The notes under the pieces are model-generated. The model was not told where the DNA came from, did not search any database, and saw nothing but the letters and a program-made list of their open reading frames with translations. A program made the position numbers and the translations under genes. This document shows positions 17,123-25,493 of a stretch of DNA of 64,000 nucleotides, piece by piece. Within the stretch, counting starts at the first letter, position 1, and the number at the start of each line of letters is the position of its first letter. Source of the stretch: Neomicrococcus lactis (GTDB lineage: Bacteria; Actinomycetota; Actinomycetes; Actinomycetales; Micrococcaceae); NCBI RefSeq assembly GCF_014200305.1, contig NZ_JACHBL010000001.1:1612001-1676000 (forward strand), in the 5' to 3' direction.

Positions 17123-18801
17123 TGGCTTACCTGCGCGGATCGCTGTTGGGAGGAATCTCCCTCTTCTGCGAGCGCAATCGGTCGAGTCCGAGGCTCGTCA
17201 CGTGGACCTGCGGTTTTGTCTCCCCTCAGGTGCTTTAGAACTAGCTCTGCACTAATGAGGCACATGGGCACGCCTACGCCAGGTGCGGTGGTGGCCCCGG
17301 CATAGAATAGATTTTGCACTCTCTTCGAGGCGTTTTGTGCCCGAAACATTGCACTCTGACGCAGGATGTGTGAGGGGCCTAGCATGCCACCCCGCCAAGA
17401 GTTGTAATCTCGCTCAAAGTCCGCGGGCCCTATGGTCTGACGAACTACGATTCTCTCCTTCAGGTTCGGGATATTTGCCCAACTCGAAATCTGTTCAATC
17501 GCGGCATCGGCGGCGCGTTCCACTGGATCATCGCCCGCGCCGTCTTGACCTCCAAACCCAAGGCTGGGATCGGCGGGGATAGGCACCAAGACAAAGAGGT
17601 TTTCGTGGTCCTCAGGGGCCACCGTGGGGTCACTTGCGCTGGGTTTGCAAACATATATTGATGCAGGCGCCGGTATGACAGGGTTCGCGCCGAAGATGGC
17701 ATCAAAATTCTTGGCCCAATCCTTGGTGAAGAACAGGCTGTGATGCTCAAGCTGCGGGATTTTTCCAGCAACCCCTAGGAGGACCAGTACCGCACCCGGA
17801 CCGCTTTGCTTTCGATGCCACCAGCGCTCCGGGTAGCTCCGGGCTGCTGCTGAAAGAAGCTGAGTTTCCGTATGGTGGAGATCCGCTGCGGATACGACGA
17901 CGTCCGCAGCGGCAAAGTGGGACGCTCCGTCTGCGGCGGTCCAGTGAACGCCGCGCGCTTGATGCCGCATACGGCACACCTTCGCGACAGGCCCTGTCTT
18001 CGTGGCAGGCTCGGTGGCGATACTTGTTACATGAGCGTCCGTCACGATTTCAACGCCAGCGTCACGAGCCAGTTTCTCAAGCCGCTCCACGAGGTGCCAG
18101 AATCCCCCCTGCGGATACTGGACACCTTCGTCCATATCCAGGGAACTCATCAAGTGGTACATCGCCGGCGCTTGCCGGGGTTCGGTACCCAAGAACACTG
18201 CTGGATAACCCAGGATCTGACGCAACACGGGATCGCGAAATTGCCGCGCAATGAAACTATCTAGCGAAGTACCCAACAATTGGATTAAGCGTGGGATCGC
18301 TTTCAGAATTTCGGGGCTGGCAAGTGAGCGCCATGAACGGAAGGTGTTGTACAGGAAGTATCGTTCTGCCATGATCGCGGTGGTCTTCGCCGAAGACACG
18401 TAGCGTTGGAGAATTCGCCCACTGCCTTGCTCACGATGTTCAAAGATGGCTGAGGCTTTGGAAAGCCCCCAAGGAATTGTGATGTGATCAGCGGGTCCGT
18501 CACCAGAAGGCTCGGAATAGACTTTGTACCCCGGATCGAGAGTAACGAGATCTAGCTGTTCACGAGTGGACGTTCCCAGCATCGCGAAATAGTGGTCGAA
18601 AACGCGGGGCATTAGATACCAGGACGGGCCGGTATCGAATCGAAACCCATCCTTCTCAGCAGTTCCCGCACGTCCACCCACGCGTTCATTCCGCTCCAGC
18701 AGCTGGACGCTATATCCATCGTGCGCTAGCAATGCCGCTGTTGCAAGCCCTGCAATGCCGCCACCAACTATGACTACCCGTTTCAAGCGGTCTTCCCCCA
18801 T
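17119..18801 (-). CDS. crtI: Phytoene desaturase
   Basis: Desaturates phytoene to lycopene using FAD at the membrane. The N-terminus has the dinucleotide-binding motif VVIVGGGIAGLATAALLAHD, and the C-terminus the CrtI signature GATTAPGVGVPMCLISAELV. At about 560 residues it is slightly longer than usual (~500-550). An open frame extends upstream to 18936 but that part lies inside crtB. The start is either ATG 18801 or, with a better ribosome binding site (GGGGGAAG five bases ahead), TTG 18786, which overlaps the crtB stop as TTGA. The coding region contains a perfect 10-bp inverted repeat at 17883-17912. Confidence 0.92.
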   Translation of the reverse strand: MGEDRLKRVVIVGGGIAGLATAALLAHDGYSVQLLERNERVGGRAGTAEKDGFRFDTGPSWYLMPRVFDHYFAMLGTSTREQLDLVTLDPGYKVYSEPSGDGPADHITIPWGLSKASAIFEHREQGSGRILQRYVSSAKTTAIMAERYFLYNTFRSWRSLASPEILKAIPRLIQLLGTSLDSFIARQFRDPVLRQILGYPAVFLGTEPRQAPAMYHLMSSLDMDEGVQYPQGGFWHLVERLEKLARDAGVEIVTDAHVTSIATEPATKTGPVAKVCRMRHQARGVHWTAADGASHFAAADVVVSAADLHHTETQLLSAAARSYPERWWHRKQSGPGAVLVLLGVAGKIPQLEHHSLFFTKDWAKNFDAIFGANPVIPAPASIYVCKPSASDPTVAPEDHENLFVLVPIPADPSLGFGGQDGAGDDPVERAADAAIEQISSWANIPNLKERIVVRQTIGPADFERDYNSWRGGMLGPSHILRQSAMFRAQNASKRVQNLFYAGATTAPGVGVPMCLISAELVLKHLRGDKTAGPRDEPRTRPIALAEEGDSSQQRSAQVSQ

Positions 18802-19715
18802 CGAGTGTCTACAGTGGATTGAACTACCATCCACACCTTTTGCGCTGTGGATACCCGGACTCGTCTCTGCATAAGTTCTTCCGCTGGAGTGGCCGCCAAC
18901 CTGTCTGCCAAAGTGGAGAACAGGCGCAAGGCGCACGCCACCGCAGTCCTGGCGTCTTGCGGCAATAGGGTCAATGTTTCTCGGGCGTCATCCAATTGCC
19001 CGGCAATGGTTCTCAACCATTCGTCTTTTTGCGATTCCGTCAGTACTGCGCCCGTACCCAAGTAGCTACGACCCAACCGTGCGGCGTCGTCCTTAATGTC
19101 CCGCAAGAAGTTCACATTCTGAAAGGCTGCTCCCAACTGCCTCGCGCCGTTTATGAGCTTTTCGTGGTCACCCGGACTGAGATGCTCGTCGCGAACAAAA
19201 ATTTTGAGGCACATTAGGCCCACCACTTCGGCAGATCCGTAGACGTAGCGCGCATGGTCAACGGCCTCGAAGATCTGCAGATTTTGCGGCGATGCGGAGG
19301 ATTCAGAATTCTCGAGCGTCGCGGATCTGAGGTCCGTTCGCATCGATTCGAAGAACGGTTCCGTCAGTTCCGTAGTGATCCCTGCTTCGTGCGCCGACTT
19401 CGCGAAAGCATGAACCACGGGGTTACTGGAATAGCCGCAGTCCAATGCATGAACGGTTTCTTTTTCGAGGTAGTCGAGGGCTGCGTGTTGTTTTTCCACG
19501 GAGAAGTCGGCTTCTGCGGTTACCCCATCTACAAGCTCATCAGCAATTCTTACGAGCGCATATACATTCCGCACATGCTGGCGGTGGCGCACGCCTAAGA
19601 GCCGCGTGGCGAGCCCAAAAGACGTGGAATAGCTTGCGATGATCTGCGAGGCCGCGCGCTCTGACGCCGCAGTGTAATGTTCAAGGGCGTCAAGCTTATG
19701 GAACGGTCGCATCAT
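18783..19715 (-). CDS. crtB: Phytoene synthase
   Basis: Condenses two geranylgeranyl diphosphates to phytoene. The 310-residue protein carries the two Asp-rich Mg-diphosphate motifs of the squalene/phytoene synthase family: RIADELVDG near residue 58 and NFLRDIKDDAARLGRSYL near residue 200, plus the AVDHARYVYGSAEVVGLM helix. Its ATG overlaps the crtE stop codon by 4 bp (ATGA), so it is translationally coupled to crtE. Confidence 0.94.
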   Translation of the reverse strand: MMRPFHKLDALEHYTAASERAASQIIASYSTSFGLATRLLGVRHRQHVRNVYALVRIADELVDGVTAEADFSVEKQHAALDYLEKETVHALDCGYSSNPVVHAFAKSAHEAGITTELTEPFFESMRTDLRSATLENSESSASPQNLQIFEAVDHARYVYGSAEVVGLMCLKIFVRDEHLSPGDHEKLINGARQLGAAFQNVNFLRDIKDDAARLGRSYLGTGAVLTESQKDEWLRTIAGQLDDARETLTLLPQDARTAVACALRLFSTLADRLAATPAEELMQRRVRVSTAQKVWMVVQSTVDTRWGKTA

Positions 19716-20836
19716 GATGCTCTGCCTTCCAATGACCCGGCAAGGTCCATCACACAGCGAGCCAGATGGGGGTGTGTCTTCACTATATGTGTACTGACGA
19801 TAGTGGTGACATGACCAAACAACTCACCAATCATGCCTCTCACGAACTCTTCAGCCCCGCACTCCCGAAGTAGAGCGCTCGTTCGTGTTCCGTCTTGGAA
19901 GTTGAAATCGGCTGCACCGAAACGAGTTCCGATATCCGGCCACTGTGGCGTGTCACGAGCGAACGCAATGAGCGGGGTCTGCTTACCTTCCCGGAAATCG
20001 GAGTACGCGTCTTTTCCATGGACCGTATGATCCCCAAATGCGGACAGGAGATCGTCTTGGAGCTGGAAGGCAACTCCCAAATCGCGGCCAACCCTGGACA
20101 ACGACCTCTCAACGTACGGCGGAGCATCGGCGAGGATGGCCGCGGCACGCAAAGGAAACTCAAATGTGTAGGTAGCCGTCTTGAGCCGGGTTGTTTCGAG
20201 TGCTTCCGCTAGACCGCTAGCCAGAATGCCATCGCTCAGCCCTACGTCTTTCATTTCCCCCACGCAGGACTCGGTAACAGTGTGATCTAAGAGATCCAGT
20301 AGGCGCAGTCTGGAGTCCTGCGGCAGATCGGCACGTGCAAACACTTGATGCGCGGCTGAAAGCATCTGATCGCCCACCAACAGACCTACACTCCGCACGA
20401 AGTGAAGTTGTTGCTCACGATCATCGCTAGTTGTTTGTGGAGCGCCGCTGATCTCATTCAGCAGGCTGCCCATGAGGTTTGGCTTTCCGCGGCGGGACAG
20501 GTCGTCGTCAATGAGGTCATCGTGAACGAGAAAGGAAAAATGCAAAAGCTCGACGCCCGCAGCGATGCTTATCGCGGCTCGTCGTCGCTCCTCGGCGAGT
20601 TGGTTGAAAGTTTCGCGTTTGTCATCAGCGAGTGCGTCAAAGACGTCCATCAGAAGTCGTGGCCGAAGCATCTTTCCGCCTCCAAGACATGAAACGGTCA
20701 GGTCCCACACATGAGTCATCTGAGAACCATACGTGGTCAAGCGGTTCCGACCACGATGCAGCATGTCCCGCAATACCTCATCAATTTCACTCGTGAGGCG
20801 AGAGTGATGCTCGCGTTTCGCTGAAACCTCAGCCAC
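19712..20836 (-). CDS. crtE: Geranylgeranyl diphosphate synthase
   Basis: A 374-residue trans-isoprenyl diphosphate synthase. The first Asp-rich motif is HDDLIDDD near residue 108 and the second LQDDLLSAFGD near residue 265. It elongates DMAPP/FPP with IPP to give GGPP for CrtB. The start is GTG at 20836, with AGGAAG eight bases upstream inside the end of idi; the two genes overlap by 8 bp. A role as the carotenoid-specific synthase rather than a quinone-chain synthase follows from its place in the operon. Confidence 0.92.
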   Translation of the reverse strand: MAEVSAKREHHSRLTSEIDEVLRDMLHRGRNRLTTYGSQMTHVWDLTVSCLGGGKMLRPRLLMDVFDALADDKRETFNQLAEERRRAAISIAAGVELLHFSFLVHDDLIDDDLSRRGKPNLMGSLLNEISGAPQTTSDDREQQLHFVRSVGLLVGDQMLSAAHQVFARADLPQDSRLRLLDLLDHTVTESCVGEMKDVGLSDGILASGLAEALETTRLKTATYTFEFPLRAAAILADAPPYVERSLSRVGRDLGVAFQLQDDLLSAFGDHTVHGKDAYSDFREGKQTPLIAFARDTPQWPDIGTRFGAADFNFQDGTRTSALLRECGAEEFVRGMIGELFGHVTTIVSTHIVKTHPHLARCVMDLAGSLEGRAS

Positions 20837-21365
20837 GATCTCGGCTTCCTAGAAGGTCGAGCTGCATCTTCATCCATGGGCTAAAGGCAAATGGTGCGGC
20901 CTCTACTGAACGTGCTAGATCATCGACGGCAGTCCATGCCCACTCTATGACCTCGTCTGGGTGAGGTTTCAGGTCGCCGCAGATTGTTGCGCTGAAAACA
21001 GGGCAAATTTCGTTCTCCACAATTCCAGAGGCGTCCACGGCCCTATAAGTAAAGTCTGAAAGTTGGAGGGCGATCGACTCCACCGAGACGCCCAGTTCGT
21101 ACTTCGCCCTTCGGCGAATAGCATCCTCCATCTCTTCGCCAGGAGCGGGATGGCCACAAAAGCTATTCGTCCAGACTCCAGCCCACGTAATTTTTGAGAG
21201 AGCTCGGCGAGTGACTAGGACCTCGCCCTTCTCGTTGAAGAGGTAGCAAGAGAATGCCAAATGCAATGGGGTGTCAGTCGAATGAACTTTGGACTTCACC
21301 GCAGTTCCTATGGGCTTTCCCCTGCGGTCTACTAAGACCACGTCTTCCGTTCCGTCCACTGGCAC
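20829..21365 (-). CDS. idi: Isopentenyl-diphosphate isomerase, type 1
   Basis: A 178-residue Nudix-fold enzyme that interconverts IPP and DMAPP. It has the active-site Cys motif NSFCGHPAPGE near residue 70 and the downstream Glu motif VENEICPVF near residue 118. It is the first gene of the crt operon, which ensures a supply of DMAPP for GGPP synthesis. The start is GTG at 21365; no strong ribosome binding site is visible. The 100 bp before it are shared with the divergent crtR and must hold both promoters. Confidence 0.93.
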   Translation of the reverse strand: MPVDGTEDVVLVDRRGKPIGTAVKSKVHSTDTPLHLAFSCYLFNEKGEVLVTRRALSKITWAGVWTNSFCGHPAPGEEMEDAIRRRAKYELGVSVESIALQLSDFTYRAVDASGIVENEICPVFSATICGDLKPHPDEVIEWAWTAVDDLARSVEAAPFAFSPWMKMQLDLLGSRDRG

Positions 21366-21434
21366 CCCAACCTAGAGAAGTATCTGAGAGCAAAAAGTAA
21401 CTAATCAAAAGATAGTACACTAATGGATAACTTA

Positions 21435-21449
21435 TTGACTTAGGGTCAA
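21435..21449. promoter_or_regulatory. Candidate CrtR operator
   Basis: TTGAC (21435-21439) and GTCAA (21445-21449) form a perfect inverted repeat with a 5-bp spacer in the idi-crtR intergenic region, 16 bp before the crtR start. The surrounding stretch is AT-rich, unlike the genes. In Corynebacterium glutamicum the MarR-type CrtR represses the divergent crt operon and is released by GGPP. An equivalent circuit is inferred. Confidence 0.4.
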
Positions 21450-21465
21450 ATCTTAGGGATGTCAT

Positions 21466-22074
21466 ATGAAACAACTTGGATCGGGCACCAATAATGACCG
21501 CATTGCGGAGAACCTCTATGTGGTGGGAAAAGGTGCGGGAACGAGTGACGTGCTTGAGATATCCGATGTCACACCACAAGATCAAAAGGAAATCAGTCTT
21601 CTGATGAACGCTCTTGCCAATCTCCGCGAAGCGGAGCTTAGGCTCTCTGAAGCTTCTCGTCGTTTCATGAAGTTGAACGATCAAGACATGCGAGCCCTGC
21701 ACTACTTGATTGTGGCCAAGCGACAAGGAGAAATCGTGACACCAGGAATGATTGCGAATCATCTGCGCATTTCAGCTGCGTCAACTACAAAGCTACTCAA
21801 CCGGCTTGAACGCGATCACCATATTTTCCGCTTAGTGCACCCCACAGACCGCCGCGCTTTTCGGATTGAGGTGACGGAGGACACCCAAAGGGCAGCAAAG
21901 CAAACCGTAGGAAAACTCCAGGCCAGACGCTTTCATGCCGCTGCCCGACTCACAAGCGCCGAACGCGCGACGGTGACTCGATTTATCCAAGACATGACAG
22001 AAGAAATTTCGCTTAAAAATGCTCCTTGGGCAAACGTGTCAGCCCGAGGGGAAGGCAGGACCCGCACGGGCTGA
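21466..22074 (+). CDS. crtR: MarR-family regulator of carotenogenesis (CrtR-like)
   Basis: A 202-residue MarR-type winged-helix protein. The wHTH spans about residues 65-135 (HYLIVAKRQGEIVTPGMIAN, then SAASTTKLLNRLERDHHIFR and the wing VHPTDRRAFRIEVT). It is divergent from idi-crtE-crtB-crtI, the same arrangement as C. glutamicum crtR, whose product represses the crt operon and responds to isoprenoid diphosphates. The N-terminal 60 residues are an extension beyond the typical MarR core. The ATG at 21466 has TTAGGG about nine bases upstream. A hairpin overlaps its stop codon before the next gene. Confidence 0.82.
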   Translation: MKQLGSGTNNDRIAENLYVVGKGAGTSDVLEISDVTPQDQKEISLLMNALANLREAELRLSEASRRFMKLNDQDMRALHYLIVAKRQGEIVTPGMIANHLRISAASTTKLLNRLERDHHIFRLVHPTDRRAFRIEVTEDTQRAAKQTVGKLQARRFHAAARLTSAERATVTRFIQDMTEEISLKNAPWANVSARGEGRTRTG

Positions 22075-22076
22075 CA
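22037..22076 (+). terminator. Hairpin over the crtR stop codon
   Basis: TGTCAGCCCG (22037-22046) pairs perfectly with CGGGCTGACA (22067-22076) around a 20-base loop; the stop codon lies within the right arm. There is no T-run, so it may only weaken read-through into the downstream SDR gene. Confidence 0.35.
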
Positions 22077-22119
22077 TTCGCCATGAGACAACCGCGAAGG
22101 CAGATAGAAAGGAAGCATG

Positions 22120-23727
22120 ATGTGGTCAAAACAGCGTCCTCAGCATCCACTTAATGGTGTTGTTGACCCTTCCCAAGACATTAGTGAGGGTCGGCGTCTC
22201 GCCCGCCCTCGCGGAAACGAACCGCAGCTGAGAGCGCAACCACGAGCCTCTGGCGAGGCTCCGCTGGCCCTTGTTCTAGGAGCCACCGGTTACGTGGGCG
22301 GCCGCCTAGTTCCTCGCTTGCTCACCGGTGGATACAGGGTCCGAGTTGTGGCACGGTCCGTTGAACGGATCAAAGCGCTCCCTTGGAGCGACAACGTGGA
22401 TATAATTCACGGAGACGCTCAAGACCGCGAGACCATGAGACGTGCCACCCAGGGCGTGGATGTGATCTATTTCTTGATCCATTCCATGAGCAGCAACACC
22501 GGTTTCAGTAGCATTGATCACTCCATTGCTGAGAATGTAGCGTCTAACGCCCACGATGCGGGCGTTAGACGCATCGTGTATCTCGGCGGCCTTCACCCTG
22601 AAAACGTCAAACTTTCCCCCCATCTCGCTTCCCGCACTGAGGTCGGCGAAATATTGCTGGGTTCAGGGGTCCCAACTGTTGTCCTTCAGGCCGGTGTGAT
22701 TATCGGATCCGGTTCCGCTTCCTTCGAGATGATTCGCCACCTGACCGAGGTCCTGCCTTACATGCCAGCCCCAAAGTGGGTCAAGAACCGCATTCAACCC
22801 ATCGCGGTGCGCGACGTGCTGTTCTATCTCTTGGCGGCGGCTCGCCTAGATCCGTCTATCAACCGAGCCTTCGACATCGGTGGTCCTGACGTGTTTCGCT
22901 ACAGCGAGATGATGAATGGGTACGCCGCTGAGGCTGGGCTTCCCCCGCGCGTTATAGCAGCACTTCCCGTCCTCACACCCCGGCTCGCCTCCCACTGGGT
23001 GGGACTCGTTACACCGGTACCCCGAAAGATCGCCCGACCCCTCGTTGAGTCGCTGCAGCACGAGTGCGTGGTCAAAAATAGGGATATCGACTCCGCCGTC
23101 CCACTGCCCGAAGACGGGCTCACCACTTACCGGGATGCCGTAAGACTCGCACTCGGTCGCATTGCCGTGGATGACGTGGAGACCAGCTGGGTGGATGCGC
23201 GTATCGCTAACGCACCTAGCGATCCTCTTCCCAGCGACCCTGACTGGGCTGGCCGGAAAGTTTTCGTGGCGCAAAATGAAAAGGCGTCAACCGCTAGCAC
23301 GGCGGATGTTTGGGAAGTTATCACTCAAATTGGTGGCAAGACCGGGTGGTATTCGGCTTCTTTCTTGTGGGGCGTGCGCGGTTTCATCGATCGAGTAGCC
23401 GGCGGCGTTGGCCTGCGGCGCGGACGCAGATCCATGAAAGCGCTCAGCGCAGGAGATGCGCTTGATGTGTGGCGAGTGGAACATCTGGAGCCAGGCAAGC
23501 TCTTGCGTTTACGCGCCGAAATGCTCCTTCCAGGGGACGCGTGGTTAGAGCTCGGTGTAGAACCGCATGCTGACGGTTCTCGATACTGGCAACGTGCAAT
23601 CTTCTTCCCGCGAGGACTCACAGGAAGACTATATTGGGCGTCTATGTTGCCTTTTCACGCCCTAATTTTCGAGCGTATGGCCCGTCGAATTACCATTCTG
23701 GCTGAGGAAAAATCCACAAATTCCTGA
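22120..23727 (+). CDS. NAD(P)-binding SDR protein with DUF2867 domain
   Basis: About 535 residues. Residues 45-330 are an extended/atypical SDR Rossmann domain (LVLGATGYVGGRLVPRLLTG; DVIYFLIHSM; QAGVIIGSGSASFEM). Residues about 370-530 match the DUF2867 domain often fused to it (FLWGVRGFIDRVAGGVGLRRGRR is split as WGVRGFIDRVAGG plus VGLRRGRR; PFHALIFERM near the end). The reaction is unknown; relatives are annotated as NAD(H)-binding or nucleoside-diphosphate-sugar epimerase-like. It lies 45 bp after crtR on the same strand. ATG 22120 (AAGGA six bases before) is preferred over ATG 22117. A role linked to carotenoid or membrane lipid chemistry is only a guess from position. Confidence 0.8.
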   Translation: MWSKQRPQHPLNGVVDPSQDISEGRRLARPRGNEPQLRAQPRASGEAPLALVLGATGYVGGRLVPRLLTGGYRVRVVARSVERIKALPWSDNVDIIHGDAQDRETMRRATQGVDVIYFLIHSMSSNTGFSSIDHSIAENVASNAHDAGVRRIVYLGGLHPENVKLSPHLASRTEVGEILLGSGVPTVVLQAGVIIGSGSASFEMIRHLTEVLPYMPAPKWVKNRIQPIAVRDVLFYLLAAARLDPSINRAFDIGGPDVFRYSEMMNGYAAEAGLPPRVIAALPVLTPRLASHWVGLVTPVPRKIARPLVESLQHECVVKNRDIDSAVPLPEDGLTTYRDAVRLALGRIAVDDVETSWVDARIANAPSDPLPSDPDWAGRKVFVAQNEKASTASTADVWEVITQIGGKTGWYSASFLWGVRGFIDRVAGGVGLRRGRRSMKALSAGDALDVWRVEHLEPGKLLRLRAEMLLPGDAWLELGVEPHADGSRYWQRAIFFPRGLTGRLYWASMLPFHALIFERMARRITILAEEKSTNS

Positions 23728-23772
23728 GTAAGCCTGCTAATTTGCTTGGGCAACGAGAGCGGAGGATGAAAT

Positions 23773-23833
23773 ACCGCCAGAATGACCGCAGGGTACGACT
23801 CCATCTCGCGCCTCCAACAGCCATTCTGGCGGT
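23773..23833. repeat. 12-bp perfect inverted repeat
   Basis: ACCGCCAGAATG (23773-23784) and CATTCTGGCGGT (23822-23833) are exact reverse complements across 37 bp, 45 bp after the SDR stop codon. There is no T-run, so an ordinary terminator is not evident. The arms resemble the ends of a small mobile element or a long-loop hairpin. Confidence 0.6.
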
Positions 23834-24085
23834 TCATATTGACAATGTCCCCCGGTTCACAGCCCGCCGTTCCTCCATCTTGGGGAGTGGGCCCAAAGCA
23901 TCCTTCTCATCCAGATGGACAAGCTGAAACCGCAATGTCAACACCTATATCTAAAGACAATTGAGAGACCGAAGTCAACCATTGTTGCCAAAATGAGACA
24001 TTTCTTCCCCGCCAAAACATGGGTAGAACTACTTACCCCCAATCGATAATTGAAATCCTCGGATTAAATCGAGTGAGTACACATG

Positions 24086-24129
24086 AAAAATGGCCTACCC
24101 TGCTAGGCGATTTCTAGCACGGTAGGCCT
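24086..24129 (-). terminator. Intrinsic terminator of the ROK gene
   Basis: On the reverse strand GGCCTACC...CTAG pairs with a matching arm (24093-24107 with 24115-24129, one mismatch), followed by ATTTTTC. It lies 22 bp past the ROK stop codon. Confidence 0.8.
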
Positions 24130-24150
24130 TGAGGCAGCACTCTGCACTAT

Positions 24151-25377
24151 TTAGCGCAAAAGCAACGAGCTCGCGCGCGGAGAAATGTGTGAATCCAAAA
24201 TCACGCACGCCCCACCCATAGCTCCTACCGAGGTGCCGAGTGCCGTGTTACGTACCGTCACGCTGTGCGATCCGGCCCCCAAGTGGTTGCGGTTAATGAC
24301 ATCCGACACCAAGTCGAGCGCTAGTTCAGATACGTCATTCCACGTATGGCCGCCCACGAAAACTGTATCTAGGTCCAGAATTGATACCAGGGTTCCAATG
24401 GCGGCACCAAGTCGCTGAGCTACCATCAAAACCACTTGAGAGGCACCCTTGTCGCCATCACGAGCCTTCGTAGCCATCAGACCTAAGGCTGCGCTCGGGT
24501 CAGCCTCGATTTCGGCTTCCGTCATACCAAAGTCCACACCAGCTTCGTGAGCCTGCTGTAGCAAATACTTCGGGTTCAAAGTGCTTGCTACGCAGTCCTC
24601 GCGGCCACAGACCTTGCATTCAATGCCGGTCTCGCCCACTACAAAGTGGCCGAATTCTCCGGCGTTGCCGCTGACTCCGTGAACAACCTGGCCGTCAATC
24701 ACCATGCCGACGCCCACGCCGGAACCGACGTATGCGAAGACAAAGTTGTTATGGCCCTGGCCACCGCCGATCCACTGCTCCGCAATGGTCATAGCCACCG
24801 TATCCTTAGACAACGTGACCGGCATGCGCAGGGACTTTGACAGCGGGGTGACGAGTTCAATGTTTTTCCACTCGTCCAGCAGCGGCGGGTTAATCAGACG
24901 GCCGTTGGCGACATCAATCGGGCCTGGCGCAGCAATACCGACACCCACGTAGTTAGCGCGTTTGTGGCGATTAGACCGAATCAAAACGTTGACGGCATCC
25001 GTGATCTCGCGAATGATCTCATTCTGCGAGCCGCTAGGGAGCGGACGGGAAAGCTCGGCAACTTTTTCACCTGCAAGATTTACGACGACGAGCGTCATGA
25101 CGCCGGGATCAAGATGAATACCGACACCCAGCAGCCGGTTGTTTTCGAGCTGCAAAACTGTTCGTGGTTTGCCCGGACCGTTGATGATGGTGCGGTCCTC
25201 TCGAACCATTCCATCGTCAAGCAATCGACGAACAACATTTGAAACAGTCTGCGGAGAAAGCTTGGTTTCCTCCGCCAATTCGACTCGGCTAATTCCCTCG
25301 GGGGCGAGTCGAATACCTTCCAAAATTACGGCTTGGTTGTAGTCTCCGAGACGTTCAAGATTACTACCGCGTTGCAT
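24151..25377 (-). CDS. ROK-family transcriptional regulator (NagC/Mlc/XylR type)
   Basis: 408 residues. An N-terminal MarR-like winged helix (residues about 10-70; GISRVELAEETKLSPQTVSN) binds DNA. The C-terminal ROK sugar-kinase-like domain keeps the fold (VGVGIAAPGPID; GSGVGVGMVIDG; GNAGEFGHF) and a zinc-type Cys cluster CKVCGREDC. The phosphate loop DxGxT is replaced by HLDPGVMTL and there is no sign of kinase activity, so this is a sugar-responsive repressor. AGGAGGA fixes the ATG at 25377. The neighbours give no clear sugar operon. A 13-bp palindrome 29 bp upstream may be its own operator. Confidence 0.87.
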   Translation of the reverse strand: MQRGSNLERLGDYNQAVILEGIRLAPEGISRVELAEETKLSPQTVSNVVRRLLDDGMVREDRTIINGPGKPRTVLQLENNRLLGVGIHLDPGVMTLVVVNLAGEKVAELSRPLPSGSQNEIIREITDAVNVLIRSNRHKRANYVGVGIAAPGPIDVANGRLINPPLLDEWKNIELVTPLSKSLRMPVTLSKDTVAMTIAEQWIGGGQGHNNFVFAYVGSGVGVGMVIDGQVVHGVSGNAGEFGHFVVGETGIECKVCGREDCVASTLNPKYLLQQAHEAGVDFGMTEAEIEADPSAALGLMATKARDGDKGASQVVLMVAQRLGAAIGTLVSILDLDTVFVGGHTWNDVSELALDLVSDVINRNHLGAGSHSVTVRNTALGTSVGAMGGACVILDSHISPRASSLLLR

Positions 25378-25405
25378 TAAGTCCTCCTATTGAGTACGTC
25401 ATCTG

Positions 25406-25418
25406 ACGCGCAGCGCGT
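25406..25418. promoter_or_regulatory. Palindrome upstream of the ROK gene
   Basis: ACGCGC-A-GCGCGT is a perfect 13-bp palindrome centred about 35 bp before the ROK start codon. Position and symmetry fit autoregulation, but no binding evidence exists. Confidence 0.35.
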
Positions 25419-25493
25419 GACTGAACACAGCCCCCAAAACTTGCGGTGTCACACTGTCTCCAGTCTAGAGCGAAAATATTAACAAATCGCTCA

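Larger units (their letters stand above)
23728..24150. other. 423-bp intergenic region without a supported gene
   Basis: It lies between the convergent SDR gene and the ROK regulator gene. It contains a 12-bp perfect inverted repeat (23773-23833) and the ROK terminator (about 24086-24129). The middle part (23840-24080) is AT-richer than the flanks, has no open frame with a ribosome binding site that I would defend, and may be a decayed sequence. Confidence 0.6.
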
